Origin: Pleurocapsa sp. PCC 7319
Lineage (GTDB): Bacteria > Cyanobacteriota > Cyanobacteriia > Cyanobacteriales > Xenococcaceae
DNA: 64,000 nucleotides
Assembly (NCBI RefSeq): GCF_000332195.1
Contig: NZ_KB235922.1
Coordinates: forward strand, 5,739,322 to 5,803,321
Direction: 5' to 3'
Of this stretch, positions 54,114-63,552 are shown piece by piece. Every line of letters starts with the position of its first letter. Position 1 is the stretch's first letter. Under the pieces are notes generated by a model. It was not told where the DNA came from and searched no databases. It saw only the letters and a program-made list of their open reading frames with translations. The position numbers and the translations under genes were made by a program.

Positions 54114-56726
54114 TTAAGTTTGGCTGTTTAAAATTAGTTGTTGACGATGGACTTGGAGTAATTGAAATTCCAAATTTGTCACTTTCTCTAACATATAAAT
54201 CAGATTATCTGGTGATAAATTGGTACCGTCATTGCGACAGCTACCAGTAAAGCGTAGAATCGCTGAATTAGTTGTCATATCTGAAATAGATTCTAAAGTT
54301 AGAGCAAACAAGCGATCGCGTAAATTAATTACTTTCTTATTACCCGACTTAGTAAATTTTTCCCAGAGAATTTCTTGACTATTGTTGATAGTCTCTACCC
54401 AGTTATGCCAAGTAAAATTATCAGGATTGTGTTCTCCTGTTACTTTTACTGTAATAAGATATTCTGCACGATCCATAAGACGGCTAGCATTTAGGGATTT
54501 AAGCTCAACATCTTCCACTTTGTAAATCGGGATGTTCTCTGGTAACTGAGCTGCTAATCTGGTGCGAAATTCTTCTAAGTCAATGTCTTTCGTTAATTCA
54601 AAATCAACAATTTCACCGTTACTAGTAATCCCCAAAGATAGGGCATTGGCAATGGAAATCTTTGGTCCTGGGTGATATCCTCCTGTAAAAGAGATCGGCA
54701 AAGCAGCACGACGGATCGCCCGATCAAATAGACGGACTAAATCGAGATGACTAATGAGACTCATTTCGCCCACTTTCCCAAACCACATTCTGATTTTTTG
54801 TTCTTTATGTTGATTAGGTTGGAAATGTCCCTCAAACTTGGGAATCTCAGGTGGTTTAACGACAATGTTATGTCCAAAATCAGTACCACACACACCACAA
54901 TGGGAACATCCATCAAAGGCACAGTCAGGAACAGTAGCCGCGTCTAAAGCTTTTTGTAGGTCTTCTTTGAGCCAAGCTTTATCAATACCTGTATTAAGAT
55001 GATCCCAGGGTAAAGGAATATCAGTGGCATCTGAGATTGAAGTTTTCCCTTCAGAATGTCCGAAAAGATTCCATTCTCCATTTTCTATCTGACGATATTT
55101 CCAGGTTAAATCAGCCTCGGCGATCGCTTGTTCCCAAGCCCCATAAGCCTTGTCTAAGTTCTCCCACCAGGAATCCATGCCTGCTCCTAATTCCCAGGCT
55201 CGTTTAACTACGGTCGCCAGACGGCGATCGCCCCGTCCCACAAAATCTTCCATCGCAGAGATGCGAACATCGGTGTAGTTGATCTTGACTCCTTTGATCC
55301 GGCGAAACTCTTCCCGTAAGAGGTCTTGCTTTCGTCTAAACTCACTAGTTGAGACAGAGTGCCATTGAAAGGGGGTATGAGGTTTAGGCGTAAAATTGGA
55401 AACTGTGATATTGAAGTTAAGGCGTTTATTACTTAACTGACTACATTCTCGACGTAACCAACGCACCGTATCAGCAATCCCAATTACATCGACATCTGTT
55501 TCCCCAGGCAAACCAATCATAAAATAGAGTTTAACCTTGTTCCAGCCCTGTTTAACTGCGGTTTGAATACCTCGCAGTAACTCGTCGTTGGTCAATCCTT
55601 TATTTACCACATCCCGCATTCTCTGTGTACCTGCTTCAGGAGCAAAAGTTAACCCTGACTTTCTTAAACCACCAATGATATTGGCGATGTTGTCATCAAA
55701 GCGATCTACCCTTTGACTGGGAAGGGATAAAGATATATTTTCATTTTGCAGACGGTTTTTGATTTCCATCCCCACTGCTGGCAGAGCAAGATAATCTGAA
55801 CAACTCAAGGACAACAAAGAAAACTCATTGTAGCCAGTCGCTCGCATTCCCTTTTCAATTGCGTCAACCACCTTCTCTGGTTCTACATCTGTTGCGGGAC
55901 GAGTTAACATTCCTGGCTGACAGAAGCGACAACCACGAGTACAACCGCGTCTAATTTCTACTGTGAGGCGATCGTGAACAGTTTCCACGTAGGGGACTAA
56001 ACCAATGGAATAGGCAGGAATGGGAGTAGCAACTCGGCGTAAGATTTGTTTCGGAACATCAGAGTTAATCGGATGAACCGAGCCATCTTCTGCCATCTCA
56101 TAGAACCTAGGAACATAGACCCCAGGAACTTGGGCTAAGTCCAATAACAGATCTTCTTTATTCAATCCTGCTGCCTTACCTTCCCGAATTACTAAACCAA
56201 TCTCTGGCAATAATTCTTCTCCGTCTCCCAAGGCAATAAAGTCAAAGAAATCGGCATAGGGTTCAGGATTAGAAGTGGCTGTTTGCCCCCCCGCAAAAAT
56301 CAAGGGATAATCTTTTGTATTCCTCTCCTTCCAAGTGAGTGGGATATTTGCCAAACTTAACATTTCCAAAATATTGGTTGCCCCTAACTCGTAGCTGAGA
56401 CTAAAACCCAAAATATCAAATTCTTGTAGCGATCGCTTAGACTCAAGTGCAAATAGAGGGGTATTTGTTGAGCGCAATTTTGCTGCTAAGTCTGGCGCGG
56501 GTAGATAGGTGCGATCGCACAACTGTTGTGGTTGAGCGTTAATTATATTGTAGAGAATAATATGACCTAAATTAGATGCTCCTACCTCATAGACCTCTGG
56601 ATAGGTCAATACCCAACGAACCTGGGCTTCTGTCCAGGGTTTATGAATTGCCCCCAGCTCGTTACCCAGATATCTCGCTGGTTTAAGTAGATCGGAATCA
56701 ATGGGATTGTCAAAAGCAAGAGTCAA
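54114..56726 (-). CDS. B12-binding radical SAM protein, TIGR03960 family with fused DUF2344 domain
   Basis: The 870-residue protein has a cobalamin-binding-like N-domain (to about 190), a radical SAM core with the cluster motif RRGCTRGCRFCQPGML (CxxxCxxC, near 262), and a C-terminal domain with EQKIRMWFGKVGEMSLISHLDLVRLFDRAIRRA and GGYHPGPKISIANALSLG, typical of DUF2344/TIGR03936. A Cys-rich linker (CAFDGCSHCGVCG) precedes it. Fusion of both is usual in cyanobacteria. The reaction is unknown; a tRNA or cofactor modification is possible. Confidence 0.93.
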   Translation of the reverse strand: MTLAFDNPIDSDLLKPARYLGNELGAIHKPWTEAQVRWVLTYPEVYEVGASNLGHIILYNIINAQPQQLCDRTYLPAPDLAAKLRSTNTPLFALESKRSLQEFDILGFSLSYELGATNILEMLSLANIPLTWKERNTKDYPLIFAGGQTATSNPEPYADFFDFIALGDGEELLPEIGLVIREGKAAGLNKEDLLLDLAQVPGVYVPRFYEMAEDGSVHPINSDVPKQILRRVATPIPAYSIGLVPYVETVHDRLTVEIRRGCTRGCRFCQPGMLTRPATDVEPEKVVDAIEKGMRATGYNEFSLLSLSCSDYLALPAVGMEIKNRLQNENISLSLPSQRVDRFDDNIANIIGGLRKSGLTFAPEAGTQRMRDVVNKGLTNDELLRGIQTAVKQGWNKVKLYFMIGLPGETDVDVIGIADTVRWLRRECSQLSNKRLNFNITVSNFTPKPHTPFQWHSVSTSEFRRKQDLLREEFRRIKGVKINYTDVRISAMEDFVGRGDRRLATVVKRAWELGAGMDSWWENLDKAYGAWEQAIAEADLTWKYRQIENGEWNLFGHSEGKTSISDATDIPLPWDHLNTGIDKAWLKEDLQKALDAATVPDCAFDGCSHCGVCGTDFGHNIVVKPPEIPKFEGHFQPNQHKEQKIRMWFGKVGEMSLISHLDLVRLFDRAIRRAALPISFTGGYHPGPKISIANALSLGITSNGEIVDFELTKDIDLEEFRTRLAAQLPENIPIYKVEDVELKSLNASRLMDRAEYLITVKVTGEHNPDNFTWHNWVETINNSQEILWEKFTKSGNKKVINLRDRLFALTLESISDMTTNSAILRFTGSCRNDGTNLSPDNLIYMLEKVTNLEFQLLQVHRQQLILNSQT

Positions 56727-56930
56727 AACTCAATTTCTCCTATCGCGCTAGGCAATTATCTTAGATTTCTACTATATCGAATATCTGAAGATTGTTATTT
56801 AAAGAGAAGCATTGTTAATTACAAATGAAAGCAAAAAAATTGGCTGTACCACCAAGAATTACTCAAATTTATCCGACTAATACGCCACGATTAGTAAAGT
56901 GAGCAATTTTTTGATTAAAGAAATAACAAA

Positions 56931-58718
56931 ATGCAGATACGAATGTTCATATGGAAGTGGCAACATATTTTTCAGAATGCAGTTGCAGATCTGTTTGAGA
57001 GTGTATTCAGAATTCTTGAACTACCAATAACATCAAATACATTCGTGATCGGAGTTCCTATTTCTACTCAAAATGTGGAAAAGATTTTTTTTCAGAAAGA
57101 AGATTGTGGATTTACTCCCTATGAATTTAAGCAAGTTTTTGAACTAGCTAAAGATAACTTTCACAACGACCCCGAACAATTCTTTTTTATGGGTGATGCA
57201 CATCTAAATAAAGCTCATCGAGCATCTCTATATCCCAAAGCACTCAAAAAAGCTGTTCAATCTATTTTGAAAGAGCGGGATCTTGAACGAGAACAAGTCT
57301 CTTTTTGCAGTTTTCCCGTTCAAAAAAATAAACATTGGATTATGACAGTTGTTCAGCTTAATCGGCAAGATTTTGATAGTCAATATCGATTAACCAGAAA
57401 AATACATGAAATACATTCTATGCGTAAGTACCGAATTGATCGTTGTTTTTTGGAAGCCGTAATTTATCGAGTATTGGAAGAAAGCGAACTGGAACTTCAA
57501 AGACCATCAGAGGGGAATATTTCGTCTTTAGCTAATCCGGTAAGAGTTGTTGAAGATGCTGCATCAAGTTTACTCAAATCCATCGAGGTTCATGTCAACA
57601 AGTGGAATAAAGTAGATTTACTATCCTTCGCCAATGCCATAGCAGCAGAACGCTATGAAGGTTCAGGAAGCAAAGGTAGATTAATAATCTCTCAAACTAA
57701 TCATCCAGATATCCTAGCCAAAGTTAAATTAAAAGTTCCAATCAAGATTTATGATTATCGAGGAATCCGAAAATTGCTAGAAGTTTCCAGTACTAAGATG
57801 GCTTTGCTCTGTGACGGAGAGAGTGTTTGGGGCTTTGGAGTTCCCTTAGATACTTATAAACCCAGCTTGGAAAATTTGTTTGAAATTAGATTTACTGAAC
57901 ACTATACATGGGAATTAGTTCATGCTGAAAATATTATGCTCCGGGTTAAATACAAACAACCTAGATTACCAAGAGCGCGTTTTGACAAAGAATTATTTTA
58001 CGATCACGTCCATAGACTGTTCCAAGTCAATGAAACAACGGCTAACATTTTACTAGAAGCAGTGGAAGCAGCTATCAAGCAACGCCACGGTACAATTTTG
58101 GTGATTACACCCAAAGCGGAACGAGAGACGGTAAGGTTAGCTGCTCAAAGCACTCCCATTGAGCCAATTATCGTTTCTAAAGGTATTATTTCTCATCTAT
58201 CAAGCGTTGATGGCGCAATTTTAATTTCACCCGATGGTATCTTACATTCATTTGGGGTAATACTGGACGGTAAGGCTTCTAAAAATGGTGACTCAACCAG
58301 AGGGGCAAGATATAATTCTGCTATTCGTTATATCGATGGAGAATTGAGTCGTAATATTAATTGCCTGGCTCTCATTGTGTCAGAAGATGGCTATGTTGAT
58401 TTGTATCCTACTTCCAAAAGACGAATACCTCGTGTTTGGATTGAACAGCTACTAGATGAACTGGAGCAATATGCTGACTCATCAAAAGTCTTTGAATCGG
58501 ATCAAGCATGGTCAACTTTAATAAATTTGGAAAAACTGAGATTTTATCTTCTGGAAGAAGATGTTAAACGTGCCAACAAGATCAAAGACATCATTGTGGA
58601 ACTGGAAAATAAAGACCGACAAAGAGAAATTGCCGGAACCGGAATGGGATATATAAAAGCCAAATTTGATGATTTTGAAGTAGACCGAGAAATGAATTCC
58701 GAGTATTATTTACCTTAA
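56931..58718 (+). CDS. DisA-type diadenylate cyclase (DAC) domain protein with unknown N-terminal region
   Basis: The 595-residue protein has about 360 N-terminal residues of unassigned sequence. A DAC domain follows at about 383-510: HGTILVITPK, then VDGAILISPDGILHSFGVIL with the DGA motif (about residue 426). The position of the usual T-R-H-R-A motif is here R-G-A-R-Y-N-S-A (from about 457), so His and the second Arg are replaced. DAC domains make c-di-AMP; with the altered motif activity is uncertain. The N-terminal region may be one of the putative sensor domains (DACN-type) described for DAC proteins. Leu-Pro-stop at the end is encoded by the mosaic repeat, so the natural C-terminus may be lost. 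Confidence 0.82.
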   Translation: MQIRMFIWKWQHIFQNAVADLFESVFRILELPITSNTFVIGVPISTQNVEKIFFQKEDCGFTPYEFKQVFELAKDNFHNDPEQFFFMGDAHLNKAHRASLYPKALKKAVQSILKERDLEREQVSFCSFPVQKNKHWIMTVVQLNRQDFDSQYRLTRKIHEIHSMRKYRIDRCFLEAVIYRVLEESELELQRPSEGNISSLANPVRVVEDAASSLLKSIEVHVNKWNKVDLLSFANAIAAERYEGSGSKGRLIISQTNHPDILAKVKLKVPIKIYDYRGIRKLLEVSSTKMALLCDGESVWGFGVPLDTYKPSLENLFEIRFTEHYTWELVHAENIMLRVKYKQPRLPRARFDKELFYDHVHRLFQVNETTANILLEAVEAAIKQRHGTILVITPKAERETVRLAAQSTPIEPIIVSKGIISHLSSVDGAILISPDGILHSFGVILDGKASKNGDSTRGARYNSAIRYIDGELSRNINCLALIVSEDGYVDLYPTSKRRIPRVWIEQLLDELEQYADSSKVFESDQAWSTLINLEKLRFYLLEEDVKRANKIKDIIVELENKDRQREIAGTGMGYIKAKFDDFEVDREMNSEYYLP

Positions 58719-59226
58719 AAAGCTTTAAGCTCTAAGCCTTAAGCTTTAAGCTCTAAAGTTTACGCTTGGTAAACGGCTTACAGTGAGACAGTTCGTTGGC
58801 GGTGAAGCAGGGCGTTGGCGGGGTTCCCCCGCTTGAAGCCACTGCTGAACCCTTTAGGGGGTACGATGCGGCCATACGCCTGGCCTTTGTCCCGCTTAAA
58901 GCGATGAAGTGTGGTCTTGCGAGACAGTCCGTTGGCGGGGTACGATGCGGCCATACGCCTGGCCTTTGTCCCGCTTGAAGGAACTGTCGCCCTAAAGGAT
59001 ACCGCTTCGCATAAGGGCGGGGGTTTCCCCCATGAACAACTTCATCAAGAAGAAACTGTCGTTGGCGGAGCCTTCTCGAAGAGTACCCGAAGGGCTTATA
59101 GCTATCGGGTTTAATGCCCCCAGCAAACGAAGTTTGGTGGTCTACAATTAGGAGAGGTTAAAGCCTCTTCTAATTGGCTTACAGCTTACAGCTTACAGCT
59201 TATAGCTGCGGCTCTGCCGCTTTACC
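58710..59226. repeat. Mosaic palindromic repeat, copy 2 (517 bp)
   Basis: It begins and ends like copy 1 (33600-33943) with near-identical flanks. The extra segment (about 58903-59075) contains a second copy of the module GATGCGGCCATACGCCTGG…TTGTCCCGCTT and a module ATACCGCTTCGCATAAGGGCG. Hairpins are preserved: heptamers at 58720-58754, GGGGG/CCCCC, and the 13-bp stem at 59145-59176. It starts inside the last codons of the DAC gene. The ORFs inside are products of the repeat. Confidence 0.85.
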
Positions 59227-59241
59227 AGAAAACCAGATGAG

Positions 59242-59421
59242 TTAATACCCTGGGCAGTTAATAAATCTACCGAGCCCACCACCCGAAGGAATGTACCAGT
59301 CACCCCAAGAACAAACCGACCAATCAAATTGAATAATGTAGATGATGGTCGAAACAAGTGCTATTGCAAAGGCTATATAAAGTATGATTTTTATAATTCT
59401 CTGGTGTTCAGTCGTAAACAT
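59242..59421 (-). CDS. Small membrane protein, 59 aa
   Basis: The frame begins MFTTEHQRIIKIILYIAFAI, continues with one membrane helix (about 10-30), and ends YIPSGGGLGRFINCPGY, with two Cys and several Trp in a probably exposed tail. GGGAG precedes ATG 59421 by eight bases, which supports translation. It is the first sequence after the mosaic repeat. No family is recognised. Confidence 0.5.
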   Translation of the reverse strand: MFTTEHQRIIKIILYIAFAIALVSTIIYIIQFDWSVCSWGDWYIPSGGGLGRFINCPGY

Positions 59422-59526
59422 AATGCATCTCCCAATTTTTCAGCATCAATCACAATTTTTGATTTCAAAAAACTCAATTCATTACTGAGTCAAGAGTTCA
59501 GCTATTTTTGTGTATCTGCTGTTGGC

Positions 59527-59790
59527 TCAGCTATAAGAGCCGAGCTTAACCAAAAATAAAGTAGCTTGCTGCCAGTTATCGAAATATTCCGGCATACAGG
59601 ATTGGCAATCAATATAAGTCACCGCCCAAAGGCGATCGCTTTTTTGTTCAATACGACCTAGAAAGCGACATTTACCATCGCGAGTCGGCAGTGATAGATC
59701 GTAAATATGACTAGCAAGCCGAGTAAAAGTAATGACTCCAAACTCAAGACTGAGATGATGTGGGGGATTTGCTGTTGTGGGTAGTTGCAC
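59527..59790 (-). CDS. Conserved-type small hypothetical protein, 87 aa
   Basis: The protein starts MQLPTTANPPHHLSLEFGVITFTRLA and has RDGKCRFLGRIEQKSDRLWAVTYIDCQSC, then EYFDNWQQATLFLVKL. It is soluble, with two Cys in the CQSC pattern. Similar small hypothetical proteins exist in cyanobacteria to my memory, without a known role. It is transcribed towards the 59-residue membrane protein. Confidence 0.7.
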   Translation of the reverse strand: MQLPTTANPPHHLSLEFGVITFTRLASHIYDLSLPTRDGKCRFLGRIEQKSDRLWAVTYIDCQSCMPEYFDNWQQATLFLVKLGSYS

Positions 59791-60567
59791 TATGGATGAT
59801 GATTCGAGTGCGAGTTTAAATTGAAGCGATCAAATAGTTCTCTCAAAACAACAACACCCAAGCTAAACCAACCGAGAGATTTTCTCTTATAGTGAATTCA
59901 ATTTGGAGTTCTACTGAACAAAGTTTCCCAGTAGAGCATCTCCCTTATTTCCAATTGAGAAAATATCAGCTTTTTAGTTGAGTGTTACTGTTGTTATTTA
60001 ACGAGACAGATATTATATAAAACAGATTTTTAGCCTCCTTAATTATATATGGATAAACCTGTAATCTCTGTCAGGGAAGTCTTTTAAACTTCAATTACTA
60101 ATGTATCACTTTCTTTTTCAAGAAATTCAAAATGATACATAAGTTAACTTTTTCTTGTAGATTAACTATAAAACTTTTGAATAAAATCGTAAAACAATAA
60201 ACTAACTAAATCTTTAATTTGCTTAGGAGTTAATCAGCGCTTTACTTTGATCCCTCAGTCTTTTACCTAACATTAATGAGTTCAGAACTCGGAATTTGAG
60301 ATTAAATTTTAGACGAACTTGCTACGGCTACAAAATTAGGCGTTCGCGGAGCAAGTCCGAAGTACTTAGCCACTGCCCTTTGGACAATTGCCAAGATCGT
60401 CAATAGTCTAGAATAAGAAAAAGTAGACGAGTGGATAATTTTTCAAACAAAAAAATGAGGGATTCAGACATGGGATGAAAGATCGAAGAAGCTAAGATAT
60501 CGCTACATTAGTGGAATACGTATCAAGTATTTAATTAAAGATGCGATATCTAATCTCAAGCAAATAG
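59791..60567. other. Intergenic region, 777 nt, mostly decayed sequence
   Basis: No complete gene is visible. A 36-codon open stretch (60306-60416) without a start reads LATATKLGVRGASPKYLATA and then LWTIAKIVNSLE; it looks like a protein C-terminus and contains a palindromic repeat (GCGTTCGCGGAGC). It may be a relic of a lost gene, but I cannot name it. The rest is AT-rich. Confidence 0.4.
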
Positions 60568-61467
60568 ATGATTTTTCAAGTTGATGATTTTATCGGTGAA
60601 ATAGCTGCCCTCAGTGCGGCTCTTCTTTGGGCTATTTCTTCAATTATCTATAGTCGTTTGGGGTTAAAAATTCCCCCACTAAAGCTTAATTTCTATAAAG
60701 GCATAATTGCGATCGCTTTCATTTTAATTACCTTAACTATTCAAAATGCAGCGTTGACCAATCTATCCCTCAATACCATCGCATTATTATTTCTGAGTGG
60801 TATTATCGGCATTGGCTTAGGAGATACAGCCTATTTTGCAGCGTTAAATAGTATAGGTGCGAGAAGAACCTTATTGTTAGAAACTTCTTCTCCAGCGATG
60901 GGAGCGTTACTAGCTCTAGCATTCATCGGCGAACAACTCAGCTATGGTGCTTGGTGCGGTATATTATTGACTATTCTAGGTATCGCCTGGGTAATTAACG
61001 AGCGAAGCCCTGTGAATAATTTTACTGTTTCCAGAAACGGAATTATTTGGGGAATATTAGCTGCGATCGCTCAAGCAATTGGTTCGGTTGTCTCTCGTTT
61101 TGCTCTTATACAATCGAATATTAGCCCACTAGAAAGTACCTTAATTCGTTTACTGGGTGGAACTTTAATTGTCTTTGGCTTATTATTTTTGCCCACTAAT
61201 AACAGACAGATGCAAATTAAATGGCAACTAACAGCACGTAGTTTAGGGATAATTGCGATCGCTGCTTTTGGTAGTACTTATCTTGGCATCTGGTTACAAC
61301 AAACAGCTCTCAAATTTTCCCCTACAGGAATTGCTCAAACCTTGCTGGCTACAAGCCCATTATTTATATTACCCATAGTCGCGTTGCAAGGAGAAAAAAT
61401 TAGCCTACGGGCGGTATTAGGTGTTTTGCTATCACTAGGGGGGATTTCCTTCATGTTTCTGCGCTAA
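60568..61467 (+). CDS. DMT-superfamily transporter (EamA)
   Basis: The 299-residue membrane protein has ten hydrophobic segments in two EamA halves: first half ALSAALLWAISSIIYSRLG, GLGDTAYFAALNSIGARR and LLTILGIAWVI; second half GILAAIAQAIGSVVSRFAL, IAAFGSTYLGIWLQQTALK and LGVLLSLGGISFMFL. DMT members export or import small metabolites; the substrate cannot be predicted. The start is ATG 60568. Confidence 0.9.
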   Translation: MIFQVDDFIGEIAALSAALLWAISSIIYSRLGLKIPPLKLNFYKGIIAIAFILITLTIQNAALTNLSLNTIALLFLSGIIGIGLGDTAYFAALNSIGARRTLLLETSSPAMGALLALAFIGEQLSYGAWCGILLTILGIAWVINERSPVNNFTVSRNGIIWGILAAIAQAIGSVVSRFALIQSNISPLESTLIRLLGGTLIVFGLLFLPTNNRQMQIKWQLTARSLGIIAIAAFGSTYLGIWLQQTALKFSPTGIAQTLLATSPLFILPIVALQGEKISLRAVLGVLLSLGGISFMFLR

Positions 61468-61626
61468 TCAGCTTGAAAAATCGTTTAAAAACACGACTTG
61501 GAAGGTTTCTAAATTAGAAGAAATTTAATAGGGTTGCAACTTGATGAGCTACTTCTTGAATCTAAACTTTTAGGTGATAAAATCTGCTATCTAGTTTATG
61601 AATTCGAGAAGACTGCCACGAATCCT

Positions 61627-63255
61627 ATGCTCAGAAAAAAGTTTTTGGTTACTTTATTTATCATAGTTGCAACTATAATCATCGGGATTTCGCCTACTGC
61701 TTCAGCACAATTACCTTTCATTCAAGATTTAGCGATTTATTCTCGATTCATAAGGCAAGTACAAGCAGATTCTCTTAATTCTGCTTGTATTCGTCTAGAT
61801 GGACGTTGTTTATTCAAGCTGGCAGCTACAGATTCTGAGTTACTATCCGACAGAATTAATGAGGTACAAAAACGTTTTGGTGAAGTAACAACAGAGTATT
61901 TATCTAATGAGGATTCTCCAGTAAAAATAACTATTAGAAAAATCGGTAATCTGCAGGATATATATCTTGTTCTTGATGGGCAAGAAGAGCGTTTGTTTAC
62001 CGTTACCACTCCTGATGCTAGAGCTAACGATGTCAGCGTTTTAATTAGAGCGGAACAGCTAAAATTGCAAATTGAGCAAGGTTTACAAGTAGCTAAACAA
62101 GAGCGCTCGCCCCAATACTTAAGAAAACAACTTATTTTCGGACTATGTAGTTTGATCCTAATTTTGTTGGTAAATTTTCCTCTTACCTGGTGGATCAGAC
62201 AACTACGAAGATCTACCAAAGGGCTTGCTCCTTCAATCGCTTCAAAAACTTTGCCGATCGCCGATCAGTTAGCCCGCCGTCAAAAATGGAATTTAACTGA
62301 AGTCAAATATCGCCTATTACAGTTAGTTCAGGTATTGCTTTGGGGTGGTGGATTTTTATTTTTGCTGAATTTATGGCCTCAAACGCGAATTATCCCTTTT
62401 TTGCTGATTGCAGCTTTAAGAATTCCTTTTCGCGTCGGTATAGTAGCATTAATGACCTACATATTGATTCGTTTGACATTCTTTCTGATTGCTAAATTGA
62501 GTGCCGTGGCGATTGAAAGTCAGCCCGACGACTTGAGAGTCAATCAAAGGGGAAAATTGCGGATAAATACGACAACCAGAATTTTACGCAGTAGTGTGAC
62601 GATTATTTGGACTGGAATTGGCGTTTTATTTGGTTTTTGGGTTAATGGAGTTAATATTGCGCCGATTTTGGCTGGGGCAGGTATTTTTGGTCTCGGTTTA
62701 TCTTTAGCTTCACAAAATCTGATTAAAGATGCGATCAACGGTTTTATAATTATTTGGGATGATCGCTATGCTGTAGGAGATATTGTTGATATTGGGACAG
62801 TGAGTGGTTTAGTAGAAAATATTAACCTCCGGATTACTCAATTGAGAGATGCTGAAGGAAGGTTGATTACAGTGCCGAACAGTGCCGTAGATATTGTGGC
62901 TAATCGTTCCAGTCAATGGTCTAGAGCTGATTTGAATATTCCCGTTGCCTATCAAACAGATATTGATCGCGCCTTAAATCTGATTCATCAGGTAGCCGAA
63001 GCTATAAGCGAAGATCCCGATTGGCAAGAGCGCATCTGGGAGTTTCCCAATATTTTGGGCGTAGATAATTTTAGCGATCGCGGTATTTTAATTCGCGTCT
63101 GGATTAAAACTGAACCTCTGAAACAGTGGGAAGTAGCCAGAGAATTCCGCCGTCGGGTTAAAATTGCTTTTGACCAAGCAGGAATTCCCATATCTGCTCC
63201 TCAACAACAAATATTGTTGGAGAAAAATTTTGCTAGTAAAAAGGAGCAGAATTAG
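61627..63255 (+). CDS. Mechanosensitive ion channel of the MscS family
   Basis: The 542-residue protein has a signal peptide (MLRKKFLVTLFIIVATIIIG … ASAQ), a periplasmic domain (about 30-155), then four to five membrane helices. The MscS pore helix follows: ILAGAGIFGLGLSLASQNLIKD (near 345-366), and the beta domain IIWDDRYAVGDIVDIGTVSGLVENINLR. The length is that of the long MscS class. The open frame starts at TTG 61534, but ATG 61627 directly begins the signal peptide. It gives a channel that opens under membrane tension. Confidence 0.92.
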   Translation: MLRKKFLVTLFIIVATIIIGISPTASAQLPFIQDLAIYSRFIRQVQADSLNSACIRLDGRCLFKLAATDSELLSDRINEVQKRFGEVTTEYLSNEDSPVKITIRKIGNLQDIYLVLDGQEERLFTVTTPDARANDVSVLIRAEQLKLQIEQGLQVAKQERSPQYLRKQLIFGLCSLILILLVNFPLTWWIRQLRRSTKGLAPSIASKTLPIADQLARRQKWNLTEVKYRLLQLVQVLLWGGGFLFLLNLWPQTRIIPFLLIAALRIPFRVGIVALMTYILIRLTFFLIAKLSAVAIESQPDDLRVNQRGKLRINTTTRILRSSVTIIWTGIGVLFGFWVNGVNIAPILAGAGIFGLGLSLASQNLIKDAINGFIIIWDDRYAVGDIVDIGTVSGLVENINLRITQLRDAEGRLITVPNSAVDIVANRSSQWSRADLNIPVAYQTDIDRALNLIHQVAEAISEDPDWQERIWEFPNILGVDNFSDRGILIRVWIKTEPLKQWEVAREFRRRVKIAFDQAGIPISAPQQQILLEKNFASKKEQN

Positions 63256-63552
63256 TTTTACAATAATTTACGAACAGTCTTTAAATAGCTATATTGCAGT
63301 AAGAGATCTCTCAATCAAATAAATTTACTGTGCGCGGAGCAGATATCTCTTCTCAGTTTCATACTTTCCCTTTCAATTTCCAAGTCTTATCAAATACTTT
63401 TTTTCTAGCGATTGGCTCTGCCAGTGCGCTTCGCGCAATCACCTTAAACTTCGAAGTCGTGTATATAACCAGTTCTGGGAACAATTGTCTTTTTTCATTT
63501 TCGTTAGAATCAATTGAAGAGCAATATTGACACTATTTAATTGAGCGCCACG
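63256..63552. other. Intergenic region, 297 nt
   Basis: There is no convincing gene. A palindromic repeat of the GCGATTGGCTCTGCCAGTGCGCTTCGCGCAATCAC type lies at about 63409-63442. The sequence just before the P450 gene should hold its promoter. Confidence 0.4.

Noticed and set aside
59329-59559. Plus-strand ORF of 76 codons
   Set aside because: It is antisense to the small membrane protein and the 87-residue protein, with no family.
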